The notes below the pieces were generated by a model. That model worked only from the letters and a program-made list of their open reading frames with translations, had not been told where the DNA came from and ran no database searches. A program made the translations under genes and the position numbers. From NCBI RefSeq assembly GCF_011927695.1, contig NZ_JAATJE010000004.1, positions 1 to 64,000 of the forward strand: a stretch of 64,000 nucleotides of DNA. Direction: 5' to 3'. Within the stretch, counting starts at the first letter, position 1; each line of letters begins with the position of its first letter. Shown here piece by piece: positions 26,133 through 33,873 of this stretch. The DNA comes from Sphingomonas jejuensis (lineage in GTDB: Bacteria > Pseudomonadota > Alphaproteobacteria > Sphingomonadales > Sphingomonadaceae).

Positions 26133-26660
26133 TCAGTGGGCGAGCTGGTCGGTGAGCGCGGTGCCGATATCGGCGTGCGCCGCGGCGAGCGCGCCGATCG
26201 CGCGGCTGACGACGTCGGTCGCCTCGTCGCTCGGATCGATGCACCAGCATTTGCCGGCGTGGCGGATGTCGATCAGCCGGTCGGACTTGTTGTCGATCCC
26301 GAACGTGTAGCCTTGACGCTGGTCGAAGCCGGCGACGGTGACGTCGGTCGTTTTGGCCTTGATCGTGACGACGGGCGCGACCGCGGGGGTCAGCAGCACG
26401 GTATCGCGCGGCGTTTGGGCCTGTGGCACGAGCGCGGGTGCGGGCGGCTTGCCGAGCGTCGGCATCTTCGGGATCGGCACGAGGCCGTTCACCGCGTCCT
26501 GCGCCATGTCGGCCGCCATTGCGGTCGCCATGAAGATGGCGGTGCGCGCGAGATCCTGGGCGATGGCTTCGCGGTGCGGCTCGGTCAGCGTCGGCAGGAG
26601 GTGGCAGAGTTTGGTGTCGAGCGCGAAGGCGACGGGCTCGGCGTTGGGATCGATGCACAT
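26133..26660 (-). CDS. Hypothetical protein
   Basis: 175 residues starting MCIDPNAEPVAFALDTKLCHLLPTLTEPHREAIAQDLARTAIFMATAMAADM. A helical N-terminal half is joined by a Pro-rich linker to a C-terminal half with GFDQRQGYTFGIDNKSDRLIDIRHAGKCWCIDPSDEATD. No family recognised. The gene head has a G-rich leader and the shared GGACATGGGGTCC element, so it may be regulated with the DUF736 genes. Confidence 0.7.
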   Translation of the reverse strand: MCIDPNAEPVAFALDTKLCHLLPTLTEPHREAIAQDLARTAIFMATAMAADMAQDAVNGLVPIPKMPTLGKPPAPALVPQAQTPRDTVLLTPAVAPVVTIKAKTTDVTVAGFDQRQGYTFGIDNKSDRLIDIRHAGKCWCIDPSDEATDVVSRAIGALAAAHADIGTALTDQLAH

Positions 26661-26714
26661 GATCGTGACCTTTCGGCAAAATGCCCGGACCCCATGTCCA
26701 GGATGCCGACCCGG

Positions 26715-26740
26715 TCCCTCTCTCCTTCCGGCGCAGCCGG
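26715..26740 (-). promoter_or_regulatory. G-rich purine leader with adjacent hairpin
   Basis: On the minus strand GGAAGGAGAGAGGGA ends about 55 nt before the start at 26660. The stem CCGGC/GCCGG (26728-26740) is next to it. The leader includes GGACATGGGGTCC. Confidence 0.45.
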
Positions 26741-26773
26741 TGCCGGCATCGTCGCGAGGCGATGCCGTGCCGT

Positions 26774-27292
26774 TCAGCGAGGCGGTCGCGGATGTCGCAT
26801 GAGGCGCTTCCGGGCGGCCGACAGATGATCGATCGAGCGTTGCAGGAAGAAGGCGTGCGCGCTGTCGGATTCGAGTGTCCCCAACCGGCGTTCGAGCGCC
26901 GTGATACGGTGGTCGATCGCATCGATCGTCAGCATGATATCGTCGAACGAGAGCGCGACGACGGTCTGCGGATAGGGATAGGGCAGCGCCGGCGCGACGA
27001 AGGCGAGGAAATGGGGCTGCACGGGCAAATGGTGCAGGAGGGCGGTCGCGACCGCGCGGCGGATCTGGGAGGCGCCGTGGACGAGTTCTGCTAGCAGCAC
27101 GTCCATCGCCATCGGGCGGACGATGCGCAGTGCGCCGGGGTCGAGGGTGACGGCGATCGGATCGGTCGAGGCGAGACCGATGACGCCCTCCGACAGGATG
27201 GCGAGAACGTCGCCTTCCTCGATGCAGGGACCGTCATCGAGACAGGCGTCATGCGCGGCTTCGCTGGTGTCGAAATAATGGACGCGATACAT
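26774..27292 (-). CDS. Hypothetical protein
   Basis: 172 residues starting MYRVHYFDTSEAAHDACLDDGPCIEEGDVLAILSEGVIGLA, with a central Ala/Leu-rich helix and a basic C terminus (LSAARKRLMRHPRPPR). A mixed alpha/beta N-terminal domain is likely. No signal and no known domain. It is the only gene between the leader at 26.7 kb and the frame-disrupted gene at 27.3-27.6 kb. Confidence 0.7.
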   Translation of the reverse strand: MYRVHYFDTSEAAHDACLDDGPCIEEGDVLAILSEGVIGLASTDPIAVTLDPGALRIVRPMAMDVLLAELVHGASQIRRAVATALLHHLPVQPHFLAFVAPALPYPYPQTVVALSFDDIMLTIDAIDHRITALERRLGTLESDSAHAFFLQRSIDHLSAARKRLMRHPRPPR

Positions 27293-27314
27293 GGGCTGGT
27301 CCCTTTCTGCTGGG

Positions 27315-27598
27315 TCAGGAATATTCCGGGCGACGTGCGGGAAACCGCGTGGGCGGGAGGCCGGAGAAGCTGAAGGCGCGGAAGCGTCCGCCGGTGTAGG
27401 CGGCCGAATCCACCGGCGGGCGATGCCGCTGCAGGCGCTCGAGCAGCCGGTTGGCGCGGCGCATCGCCGCGATCGCGGCCTCGTCGTGGTAATGGAGGGC
27501 GATCACGCGGACGAAGGTGCCGGTGTCGTACCACCATCCCCCTTCTCGGGGCCGCCCCAGGCACGGTCGATTTCGTAGAAGGCGAGGATGCTGCGCAT
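27315..27598 (-). pseudogene. Small hypothetical gene with a one-base frameshift
   Basis: The reading frame from ATG 27598 gives MRSILAFYEIDRAWGGPEKG and then stops early. The continuing protein (GWWYDTGTFVRVIALHYHDEAA...PTRFPARRPEYS, ending 27315) is in another frame. A missing G in the homopolymer at 27538-27542 (five G on the minus strand where six would restore the frame) joins the two into a 95-residue protein. This could be a real mutation or a sequencing error in a homopolymer. The protein has no known family. Confidence 0.65.
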
Positions 27599-27617
27599 TG
27601 GGTCGGCTCCGGTTGTC

Positions 27618-27670
27618 ACCGGGTCGGATGATCCTCCCGGTTCATAACAGCCGGTCCCCCTTCCCCTTCC
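27618..27670 (-). promoter_or_regulatory. G-rich purine leader with adjacent hairpin
   Basis: On the minus strand GGAAGGGGAAGGGGGA (27655-27670) is followed by the stem ACCGGG/CCCGGT (27618-27641), all within 75 nt before the start at 27598. Here the hairpin lies between the tract and the gene. Confidence 0.45.
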
Positions 27671-27865
27671 TCAGACGTCCGGTGCTTCGTCGGGACGCTG
27701 GTGGCGCAGCGCACGCGCGAGCGCCCGCTTGCGGGCGGTCGCCGCGGCGCGCGACGGATAGGCGCCCGAGAGGCGAGAGGGGTGTGACAAGCTGTTGTCG
27801 AACACGACCCAGCCCGTTGCGGTATGGGCGACGTGCATCCCGTCGCTGCGCGAGGGGGTGGTCAT
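27671..27865 (-). CDS. Small basic hypothetical protein
   Basis: 64 residues (MTTPSRSDGMHVAHTATGWVVFDNSLSHPSRL..AAATARKRALARALRH). The start overlaps the stop of the upstream 182-residue gene as ATGA, which supports it being real. The WVVF strand and basic C-terminal helix suggest a small nucleic-acid-binding protein, but no family is recognised. Confidence 0.55.
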   Translation of the reverse strand: MTTPSRSDGMHVAHTATGWVVFDNSLSHPSRLSGAYPSRAAATARKRALARALRHQRPDEAPDV

Positions 27866-28410
27866 GACGGGCGCGCCCGCCTGATCGCGGCCTCGGCGAT
27901 GAGCTGGCCGGCAAGCGTGTTGCGATGCGACGCGATCCGGCTGTCGGGCGCAGCCACGACTTCGGCCGCGCGGGTCAGCAGAGCCGCGAGGTCGGTGTCC
28001 GACATCGGCGCCGGTTTGGTCGCGGATCGCGCGGGTTCTTCCCCAGCCTTGTCGAGCATGAGCACGAGGATCGAGGGCTTGATGTCCTCGTCGAGCGGGC
28101 GACTGTCGGCGACGAACCTGCCGCCACGCGTGATCGCGAACGCGTTGAAGGTGGGTGATACCCCGTTATCGGCGTTGGGGATCGTGGTGCCGCGATCGTG
28201 GAACTGGATGTCGATGAAACGCGGCGGGCCACCATAAGTCTTTTCGAGAAAGCAGAAGGTCACGCGGCGACCCTCGCTGGTCTTCGCCGTGATCGTGAAC
28301 GCGCCGTCAGGCACGTCGATGGGCTTGTGCGGCACGTCGTTGTAACCGGCGAAGCCCGCGGCGATCGCGTCGGCGCGCGTCATGACGGGGAGATCGGTGA
28401 TATCGGGCAT
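27862..28410 (-). CDS. Hypothetical protein
   Basis: 182 residues from ATG 28410 (AAGGAG upstream), starting MPDITDLPVMTRADAIAAGFAGYNDVPHKPIDVPDGAFTI. The N-terminal 110 residues read as a beta-rich domain (FCFLEKTYGGPPRFIDIQFHDRG); the C terminus is helical. It lies 22 nt after the PP-loop gene and is coupled to the small gene downstream. Its function is unknown. Confidence 0.7.
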   Translation of the reverse strand: MPDITDLPVMTRADAIAAGFAGYNDVPHKPIDVPDGAFTITAKTSEGRRVTFCFLEKTYGGPPRFIDIQFHDRGTTIPNADNGVSPTFNAFAITRGGRFVADSRPLDEDIKPSILVLMLDKAGEEPARSATKPAPMSDTDLAALLTRAAEVVAAPDSRIASHRNTLAGQLIAEAAIRRARPS

Positions 28411-28432
28411 GATGAAAGCTCCTTGCTCTGGA

Positions 28433-29554
28433 TCAGGCGGCACGCTTCAGCGCGATCAGGTCGGAAAAGCGGTCTCGCACCGCGCCGGCATTGGGATAGA
28501 GATCGGCGAGACCGTGCCGCGAGAGGATCGGTGCGCGGGACGCGGCGATGATGCCGGCCTCCTCGATGGTGGGAATGCGCGGCGGCCAGCCTTTGACGTA
28601 GCGCAGGTCGGGCGGCATCGCGGCTTCGAGCCGTCGCCGCTCGGCGGCATCGGCCTTGGCGAGGGAAATCCGGTTCCTCAAATTACCCGGTATGTGACGC
28701 GGTGCGACGTCGGCGAGCCAGCGTGCGGGCTGGAACGAGAAGGTTGAGGTCGCCTCGAGGCCGACCAGGTGGAGCAGCGCGGGACGGTTCGCCGGTGCCG
28801 AAGCCGATGCCTGGGCGTCGCCGAGCGATTGAAGGACGCAAAAGCGGCACGACAGTCGTGACGACTGGTAACAGGTGTAGGCGACGTGCAGCGGGATGCC
28901 GAGCGTATCGTGCGCGGCGAAGACCTGTGGTGTCGTCCAGTGCGCGATCGGGTTCCACAGCATCATCGCGGTGCCGTGCGGATTGCCGGCAGCGGCGTAG
29001 CGCGCGTCTGCTTTCCATTCGGGTGTGCGTGACCGAGCGATGCTCTCGTCGCGGCGCAGTCCCAGCACGTTGATGATAGTCTGGCCGCGCAGCAGTCTGG
29101 CGAGGTGCGGCCCGATGACATGGGCCTTCATCTCTGAGGTGCAGAAGCGCAGCGCCGAGGATGACCAGGGACCGATCAGATTATAGGTTTCGAGTGCCTC
29201 GTAGCGCGCCTTGCCGTTGGCAAAGCGCGTGGCCCAGCGGTCGAACAGGTCGCCGGCGTTGCGCCGGACGATCGTCAGCGGGACGCCGGCGTGGGCCGCG
29301 AGATCCTCGACCGTCGCGGGCGTTTCGTCCCATTCGGCACGGCCGAGGTCGGCGTGAATGGCGATACGCCGCTCGCGCGGATGGCCGAGCGCATCGAGGA
29401 TCAGGTTGACCGCGAACATCGCGGCCGAGCTGTCCTTGCCGCCCGAGAGGTTGAAGACGATCCATGCGCCGCGTTCGACCGCGTCGAGGATGGCGGGCGG
29501 CAGGGCGAGGGCCGGAAGGCCGGCGACCAGGCCGCGTCCGATGTCGATGAACAT
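28433..29554 (-). CDS. PP-loop ATPase, PAPS-reductase-like
   Basis: 373 residues. The N-terminal PP-loop is FNLSGGKDSSAAMF (SGGKDS at 37-42), followed by IAIHADLGRAEWDET, which matches the phosphoadenosine phosphosulfate reductase fold. Later CTSEMK and CYQSSRLSCRFCVLQSL give Cys residues that could bind a metal or an Fe-S cluster. Such proteins adenylate a substrate to allow sulfur or nitrogen transfer and include DndC and QueC relatives. No other dnd gene is present. On plasmids and phages these genes often sit with DNA-modification enzymes, as here. Confidence 0.85.
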   Translation of the reverse strand: MFIDIGRGLVAGLPALALPPAILDAVERGAWIVFNLSGGKDSSAAMFAVNLILDALGHPRERRIAIHADLGRAEWDETPATVEDLAAHAGVPLTIVRRNAGDLFDRWATRFANGKARYEALETYNLIGPWSSSALRFCTSEMKAHVIGPHLARLLRGQTIINVLGLRRDESIARSRTPEWKADARYAAAGNPHGTAMMLWNPIAHWTTPQVFAAHDTLGIPLHVAYTCYQSSRLSCRFCVLQSLGDAQASASAPANRPALLHLVGLEATSTFSFQPARWLADVAPRHIPGNLRNRISLAKADAAERRRLEAAMPPDLRYVKGWPPRIPTIEEAGIIAASRAPILSRHGLADLYPNAGAVRDRFSDLIALKRAA

Positions 29555-29560
29555 GGCCGT

Positions 29561-30277
29561 TCAGGCCGCGAGCGGCGCTGGCAGCGCCAGCCACTCGGGT
29601 TCGTCGTTGGCGATGACCGGATCGTGTGCGCGGGCCTCGGCTTTCGAGAACACGGTCGCGCTGGCGAGTGCCCCGAAGCCGTCGTCGTTGTTCCAGAAGA
29701 CGGCGTGGCCGTCCTGGTCGCGCGAGGCGAGCACGAAACCGAAGCGACCCTCGTGACCATGGGTGTCGGGATCGGCTGCGGCGCTGCGCGCGGCGCGATC
29801 GAGGATGTCCTGGGTGCTGTGGAACGTCAGCCCCGCGTCGGTAATGATGACGCAGCCGCCTCCGAACTCGCCGGGGCGCAGCCGGTCGCAGTCGGAGATC
29901 CATGCGAACCCGCAGGGGAGCGCGGACTTGCAAGCGCGGAAGATGAGCTGGGCGACCTGTTCGACGCCGAATTGATCGCCGCTGAAGAATACGCGCGCGT
30001 TCCCGTCTTCGCCTTTCCAGTCGATGTCGATCGCGCAGTCGAGATAAGGGAAATGCCAATCGTCGAATATCTCGAGGAAGCTTTCGAACTTCATCGGCCC
30101 CTTCGCCGGGAACACGGCGTGAAACGCGGGATCGAGCGCGTCATATTCGTGGGCGAGGTCGGCATCGTCGCCGTTGGTGTCGAGGATATCGACTGCCTGT
30201 TCGGCAATGGTTAGCAACGCCGCGTCGGCGTGGCTCATGGTCAGCGTGAACGCGGCCTTGGTGTAGGTGTTCGCCAT
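29561..30277 (-). CDS. Hypothetical protein
   Basis: 238 residues starting MANTYTKAAFTLTMSHADAALLTIAEQAVDIL. Rich in aromatic and acidic residues, with motifs such as FDDWHFPYLDCAIDIDWKGEDGNARVFFSGDQFG and GGGCVIITDAG. It is soluble, with no recognised domain. The stop is 6 bases before the PP-loop gene's start, so the two form one unit and may act together. Confidence 0.75.
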   Translation of the reverse strand: MANTYTKAAFTLTMSHADAALLTIAEQAVDILDTNGDDADLAHEYDALDPAFHAVFPAKGPMKFESFLEIFDDWHFPYLDCAIDIDWKGEDGNARVFFSGDQFGVEQVAQLIFRACKSALPCGFAWISDCDRLRPGEFGGGCVIITDAGLTFHSTQDILDRAARSAAADPDTHGHEGRFGFVLASRDQDGHAVFWNNDDGFGALASATVFSKAEARAHDPVIANDEPEWLALPAPLAA

Positions 30278-30321
30278 GGGAATGCTCCGAAATGATGGGA
30301 AATCGCTCTGTGCGGTCGCGC

Positions 30322-30831
30322 TCAGGCGTCCGCGGCCTCGGCGAGACGCGCGTTGGCGGCCGCGGCCTCGGCGGGGTAAGCCTGCGTGAGATTGCCGTGC
30401 AGGACCGCGAAATCCGGGATCGGGAAAAGACCGTTCGGCCCGGGCCGGGTAATCAGCAGCGCGCTGATGACGGCATCGGCCGGATCGGCATGGACGATGG
30501 TGGGCGTCTCGCCGTTATACTCGACCGGCGCGGTGAAGCCCGCCTCGCGCCAGGTGGCGAGTCCCTCCTCGACGCGTGTCGCATAGTCGGCGACGGCCTC
30601 GTCGAGCTCGTTCTCGATATGGAGGACGAGTTCGACATAGCGACCGAAATCGTGTCGGTTGGACAGGCCGGCGAGGCGGCATCCCGGGGGCGGCGGGCCG
30701 TAGCGTGCGATCAGCGCGGACTTGTAGACCGCGATTTCGAGGCGGTTGAGGCTGTCGAAGTTGGGCGACTGGCCGAGTTGCGCGCAATCCTCCTCGGCGG
30801 GACCGGCACCGAGATCGATAAAATATGGCAT
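30322..30831 (-). CDS. Hypothetical protein
   Basis: 169 residues beginning MPYFIDLGAGPAEEDCAQLGQSPNFDSLNRLEIAVYKSALIARYGPPP. A helical C terminus includes LTQAYPAEAAAANARLAEAADA. It heads the run 30831 to 28433 (this gene, the 238-residue protein and the PP-loop ATPase). No family recognised. Confidence 0.7.
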   Translation of the reverse strand: MPYFIDLGAGPAEEDCAQLGQSPNFDSLNRLEIAVYKSALIARYGPPPPGCRLAGLSNRHDFGRYVELVLHIENELDEAVADYATRVEEGLATWREAGFTAPVEYNGETPTIVHADPADAVISALLITRPGPNGLFPIPDFAVLHGNLTQAYPAEAAAANARLAEAADA

Positions 30832-30840
30832 GGGGCTCTC

Positions 30841-30884
30841 CGTCGATCGTCATTGATCGACGCGCCCCATCCCCCTCCCCTTTC
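30841..30884 (-). promoter_or_regulatory. G-rich purine leader with adjacent hairpin
   Basis: On the minus strand GAAAGGGGAGGGGGATGGGG (30865-30884) is followed by a perfect 8-bp stem CGTCGATC/GATCGACG (30841-30862), 10 nt before the start at 30831. Three G-runs in 20 bases could form a G-quadruplex with one more run. Confidence 0.55.
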
Positions 30885-30895
30885 TTGTCGGGTAC

Positions 30896-31210
30896 TCAGT
30901 CGCCGAAGAAGCGGCGCTTGATGGCGATCTGCGCCTCGCCATCGGACTGGCCGAGGGTCATCAGCCGGTCGGTCTCGAGCGTGATCGCGAGATCGGCGGG
31001 AAGATCGGCCCAGCGTGAGGCGATGGTGACCGCGGCGGCCGCTGTGGTCAGCTCGCCGGGGTGCGCGCCATGCCATGCGACGGTTTCGTCCTCACCCGTG
31101 AGATGCGGGTGCGGGCGCAGCACCTGGACGAAGAAGGTGCCAAGCGGGCGGTCCCACCCGATGCTGACGCTGGTGCCGGGTTCGATACCGGGAAACTGGT
31201 GGCGGCTCAT
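30896..31210 (-). CDS. Small hypothetical protein
   Basis: 104 residues from ATG 31210: MSRHQFPGIEPGTSVSIGWDRPLGTFFVQVLRP, then a helical C terminus (DGEAQIAIKRRFFGD). The start has GAAAGGATCGCC upstream and lies 16 bases after the previous stop. The SVSIGWDRPLGTFFVQV stretch recalls small plasmid proteins of unknown function that bind no known ligand. Confidence 0.7.
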   Translation of the reverse strand: MSRHQFPGIEPGTSVSIGWDRPLGTFFVQVLRPHPHLTGEDETVAWHGAHPGELTTAAAAVTIASRWADLPADLAITLETDRLMTLGQSDGEAQIAIKRRFFGD

Positions 31211-31226
31211 GGCGATCCTTTCAGGG

Positions 31227-31520
31227 TCAGTGCAGCGAGATCCACTCGCCGTGCCAGGGGCGCGGGTGCGGGTAGAAGCGAAGAACGCCTGGAACATCGG
31301 TTTCGCCGCTGGCGAGGCGTTCTTCCAGCCAGAGGATGTAGAGCGCGGCGTCGGCGAGATCGCCGGCGAGCAGATCGTCGAGCATCGCGGCCTCGCGCGC
31401 GGTCTGTTCGTCGAGCGCGGACCAGTCCAGCGCATCGAGGAAACGGTCGCGTCGATCGGTGTAGCGCGCGATGCGGGCAGCGTCGGCCTGGACGCTGGCG
31501 ATGGCGAGATGGATATCCAC
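31227..31520 (-). CDS. Small hypothetical protein
   Basis: 97 residues from a GTG at 31520, chosen because GGAAGGAGC lies about nine bases upstream. An in-frame ATG at 31541 would place that ribosome site inside the coding region. The sequence is VDIHLAIASVQADAARIARYTDRRDRFLDALDWSALDEQ..ALYILWLEERLASGE, mostly helical. It follows the Mom-like gene after a hairpin-rich gap. Unknown function. Confidence 0.65.
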   Translation of the reverse strand: MDIHLAIASVQADAARIARYTDRRDRFLDALDWSALDEQTAREAAMLDDLLAGDLADAALYILWLEERLASGETDVPGVLRFYPHPRPWHGEWISLH

Positions 31521-31535
31521 GGGCGGTGCTCCTTC

Positions 31536-31593
31536 CGGCATGTCGGTGACATGCCGCCCGCTCCCGCTCCCCTTCCCTCGCGCCGCTGGCGCG
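31536..31593 (-). promoter_or_regulatory. G-rich purine leader between two hairpins
   Basis: On the minus strand the stem CGCGCC/GGCGCG (31579-31593) comes first, then GAGGGAAGGGGAGCGGGAG (31561-31579), then a perfect 9-bp stem CGGCATGTC/GACATGCCG (31536-31556). The first stem may be the terminator of the Mom-like gene; the tract and the second stem fit the leader pattern. Confidence 0.5.
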
Positions 31594-31597
31594 GGGA

Positions 31598-32404
31598 TCA
31601 TGCCGCGAGGATTTCGCGGATCGCGTCGCTCCGGCGCGGATAGGCAAGCCGGGGCAGATCGCGCGCGGTGCGCCGGGCGTCGCGCGTCAGCTCGAAGCAA
31701 TAGGTGAATAGCGGGCTTTGCCGGTGCGGGCGGAGCAGATTGTCGGCACGGAGCCGCGCGAGCCAGTCGGCGGGGTGTTCGTGCGCCTCCGGCCTCGGCG
31801 CACCGAGCCGCACCAGCTGGTCGATCGCCCCGGCATGGCCGGATTCGAGGTTGCGGATCTTCGACAGCGTTCTCTCCGAGATCGTCTCGCCGGCGATGCG
31901 CAGCACCGTCCGCGGCCTCGTGCGGCCGCGATAGGCGCCCGACAGCGCGGCATAGACGACGCCGCAATGGCCGAAGGCGGGATCGGAGAAGCTGACGACA
32001 GCGTCGATCCGGGGCTTGGCGAGGCGCAGGAGGCGGAAGGCGCGCGACGTGAAGAAGCTTTCGCCGTTCGCGGCGACCGAGGGCAGGCAGATGAGCCGTT
32101 GCAGTACGCAGCCCCGAGCGGGATCGGCATAGCCGGTGTGCCGGGTGATGACCGCGCCGGTCGCCGGCACGCCGAACACGATGAGACCGACCAACGCGGA
32201 TCTGCCCGGGTCGCCCGGACCGAACAGCCCGCAGGCGAGCTGGGCGGCGGGATAGCGCGGGAGGTAATGATGGTCGGCGAGGAATGCGCGGGCAGTATCA
32301 TGGGCGACGACATCGACGGCGTAGCGGCGCGGGTCGATCACGCTGTCGCCGGCAACGAACAAGCTGCGCCGGTCGCGCCAGCGCTGGGAGCGGTCGGTGA
32401 GCAT
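31598..32404 (-). CDS. Mom-like DNA modification protein
   Basis: 268 residues from ATG 32404 (GGAGGTAACC just before it). The pattern matches the phage Mu Mom family (GNAT-related, modifying adenine to a carbamoylmethyl form): ADHHYLPRYP (HHY at 45-47), ACGLFGP..SALVGLIVFGVP, CVLQRLICLPSVAANGESFFTSRAFRLL and VVSFSDPAFGHCGVVYAAL (138-153). Such modification blocks many restriction enzymes. The gene follows the DpdA-like gene by 11 nt in one operon. I am confident of the family, less so of the exact chemistry. Confidence 0.85.
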   Translation of the reverse strand: MLTDRSQRWRDRRSLFVAGDSVIDPRRYAVDVVAHDTARAFLADHHYLPRYPAAQLACGLFGPGDPGRSALVGLIVFGVPATGAVITRHTGYADPARGCVLQRLICLPSVAANGESFFTSRAFRLLRLAKPRIDAVVSFSDPAFGHCGVVYAALSGAYRGRTRPRTVLRIAGETISERTLSKIRNLESGHAGAIDQLVRLGAPRPEAHEHPADWLARLRADNLLRPHRQSPLFTYCFELTRDARRTARDLPRLAYPRRSDAIREILAA

Positions 32405-32415
32405 GGTTACCTCCG

Positions 32416-33420
32416 TCAGGCCGCGTCGGCGTAGATCTCGGCCGCCCAGGTCTCGATCCATCCGGTGGTGATCTCATCGTGATCGAGATCGCCGCTCTCG
32501 ATCAGGGCGCGGATCTCGGCGCGAGCCTGCGCGATCGCGCGTTCCCAGGGGTCGGCGGTTGGTGGCGGTGGAGTAGACGCCGCGGCCTCGGGCAGGTGTC
32601 GCGGTGTTTCGAGCGTTCGCGCGCATTGCGTGCGATACCAGCGTTCCATGAAGTCGGCGCCGAGCGCGTCGGTCTTGGCGATGCGATGCCTGAGCGCGTG
32701 CTGTCGCACGCCTACGCCCCATCCCTGGCTGTCTATCGAGGCGATCCAGCGTGCGAACGGCGTGAGGTACGGCAGGGCATCGCCTTTCACCCCGAAGAGG
32801 TGCGCCTTGACGCCGATCGGCAGGATGCGGGTCAGCCGCTCGACGACGGCGATCAGCCCTTCGGGACCGTGGATCGGTCGCCGGCACATGCTGCCGATGC
32901 CGACGACGGTGCCGGGCAGGATCAGACCGCCGATCGCGTCGAGTGAACGGACGTAGTCGTCGGGCACGCGGCCCTGCAGCACGGGCATCAGCCGGTCGCG
33001 GATGGCCAAGTCGTCGGCGCGGGCAAAGCATTCTCGGTTGGTGGCGGTGGTGCGCGCGATGCGGTCGAGCACTTCCTCGCGGTCGTGGGCAACGCCCTCT
33101 TCGCAGCAGTAATCGACCGACGAGATGCGTCGGAACGGCCATGACGCGGCGAGCGCCATGTAATCGGCGATGCTCCAGGGAAGCCCGCCATAGCGGACCA
33201 TCATGGTGTAACCGGCGGAATCGAGGTCGACGCTGGCGAGCGGTCGCGCGTTGGCGAGCGTTCCGGTGCGCCATCCCGACCACTCGCGCCAGCCATCGGC
33301 CTTGCGCCAGCGCGACAGACAATTGGCCGAGATCAGCACCGGTGCTTGCAGCGCGACCGCGCGCTGAAGGATAGGCCCGTTTGCGAGATGCGGCAGGCCG
33401 AGGATGATCTCGATCGTCAT
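32416..33420 (-). CDS. dpdA: DpdA-like 7-deazaguanine DNA transglycosylase (TGT family)
   Basis: 334 residues of the tRNA-guanine transglycosylase-like DpdA family, which exchanges guanine in DNA for a 7-deazaguanine base. Family blocks visible: DSAGYTMMVRYGG (67-79), SSVDYCCEEG (100-109), MPVLQGRVPDDYVR (145-158), VGIGSMCRRP (173-182), KAHLFGVKG (205-213) and WIASIDSQGW (225-234, probable nucleophile Asp). No queC, queD, queE or folE gene is in the window, so the base would come from host preQ0 or queuosine metabolism. It is coupled to the Mom-like gene downstream and preceded by a TAGC-repeat site. Confidence 0.85.
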   Translation of the reverse strand: MTIEIILGLPHLANGPILQRAVALQAPVLISANCLSRWRKADGWREWSGWRTGTLANARPLASVDLDSAGYTMMVRYGGLPWSIADYMALAASWPFRRISSVDYCCEEGVAHDREEVLDRIARTTATNRECFARADDLAIRDRLMPVLQGRVPDDYVRSLDAIGGLILPGTVVGIGSMCRRPIHGPEGLIAVVERLTRILPIGVKAHLFGVKGDALPYLTPFARWIASIDSQGWGVGVRQHALRHRIAKTDALGADFMERWYRTQCARTLETPRHLPEAAASTPPPPTADPWERAIAQARAEIRALIESGDLDHDEITTGWIETWAAEIYADAA

Positions 33421-33423
33421 CGT

Positions 33424-33448
33424 CTAGCGGCCAGCTAGCTGATAGCTG
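33424..33448. promoter_or_regulatory. TAGC-repeat site upstream of dpdA
   Basis: CTAGCGG, CAGCTAGCTG and GATAGCTG occur within 25 bases directly before the dpdA start at 33420. The same words make up the repeat clusters on both sides of parA (55.4 and 56.5 kb). This suggests that the partition DNA-binding protein or another plasmid repressor controls dpdA. Confidence 0.55.
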
Positions 33449-33470
33449 TCGGCCATTCCGACAATACGCA

Positions 33471-33830
33471 TCACAGATCCTCGCGCAGCATGAGCGTGAG
33501 AACACGGCGCGTGATGCTGGCGTCGGCGGGGTCTTCCGATCCCCATTCCAGCGCCACGTCATAATAATCGATACGGAAGTGTATCGTCTCGCCTGACAGC
33601 TCGAACTGGCCGCGATCGCGCTCGGGACAGTCGGCGGGGAAAGTGTAGCGGCGCAGCGCCTGCAGGACATGCGCCTGGGCGACGGCTTCCGAGGCGAGCG
33701 TGCCGTTCGACAGCGCGCCGAGGCACGCGCGGGTCATGACGATCTTCGCGGTGCGGTCGAACCCCTGGCGGCAACGGTCGTTGAGCCTGGCCACGGCTTC
33801 GAGGCGCGTTTCGGTGGCGGTCAAAATCAT
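33471..33830 (-). CDS. DUF3768 family protein
   Basis: 119 residues from ATG 33830 (CGGAGGATCGTC upstream). It matches DUF3768 along its length: VARLNDRCRQ, KIVMTRACLGAL, FPADCPERDRGQFELSGETIHFRIDYYDVALEWGSEDPADASITRRVLTLML. The family is widespread on alphaproteobacterial plasmids and has no established function; its compact conserved core suggests a small enzyme or binding protein. It lies between the second PP-loop gene and dpdA. Confidence 0.85.
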   Translation of the reverse strand: MILTATETRLEAVARLNDRCRQGFDRTAKIVMTRACLGALSNGTLASEAVAQAHVLQALRRYTFPADCPERDRGQFELSGETIHFRIDYYDVALEWGSEDPADASITRRVLTLMLREDL

Positions 33831-33873
33831 GTGACGATCCTCCGTTGGGTCGATAGCGATGGTGGCGGGGACT

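Noticed and set aside
28433-29554. A Dnd phosphorothioation system, because of the SGGKDS PP-loop protein
   Set aside because: No dndB, dndD or dndE, no cysteine desulfurase and no dptFGH-like genes were found; the PP-loop motif alone is not specific.
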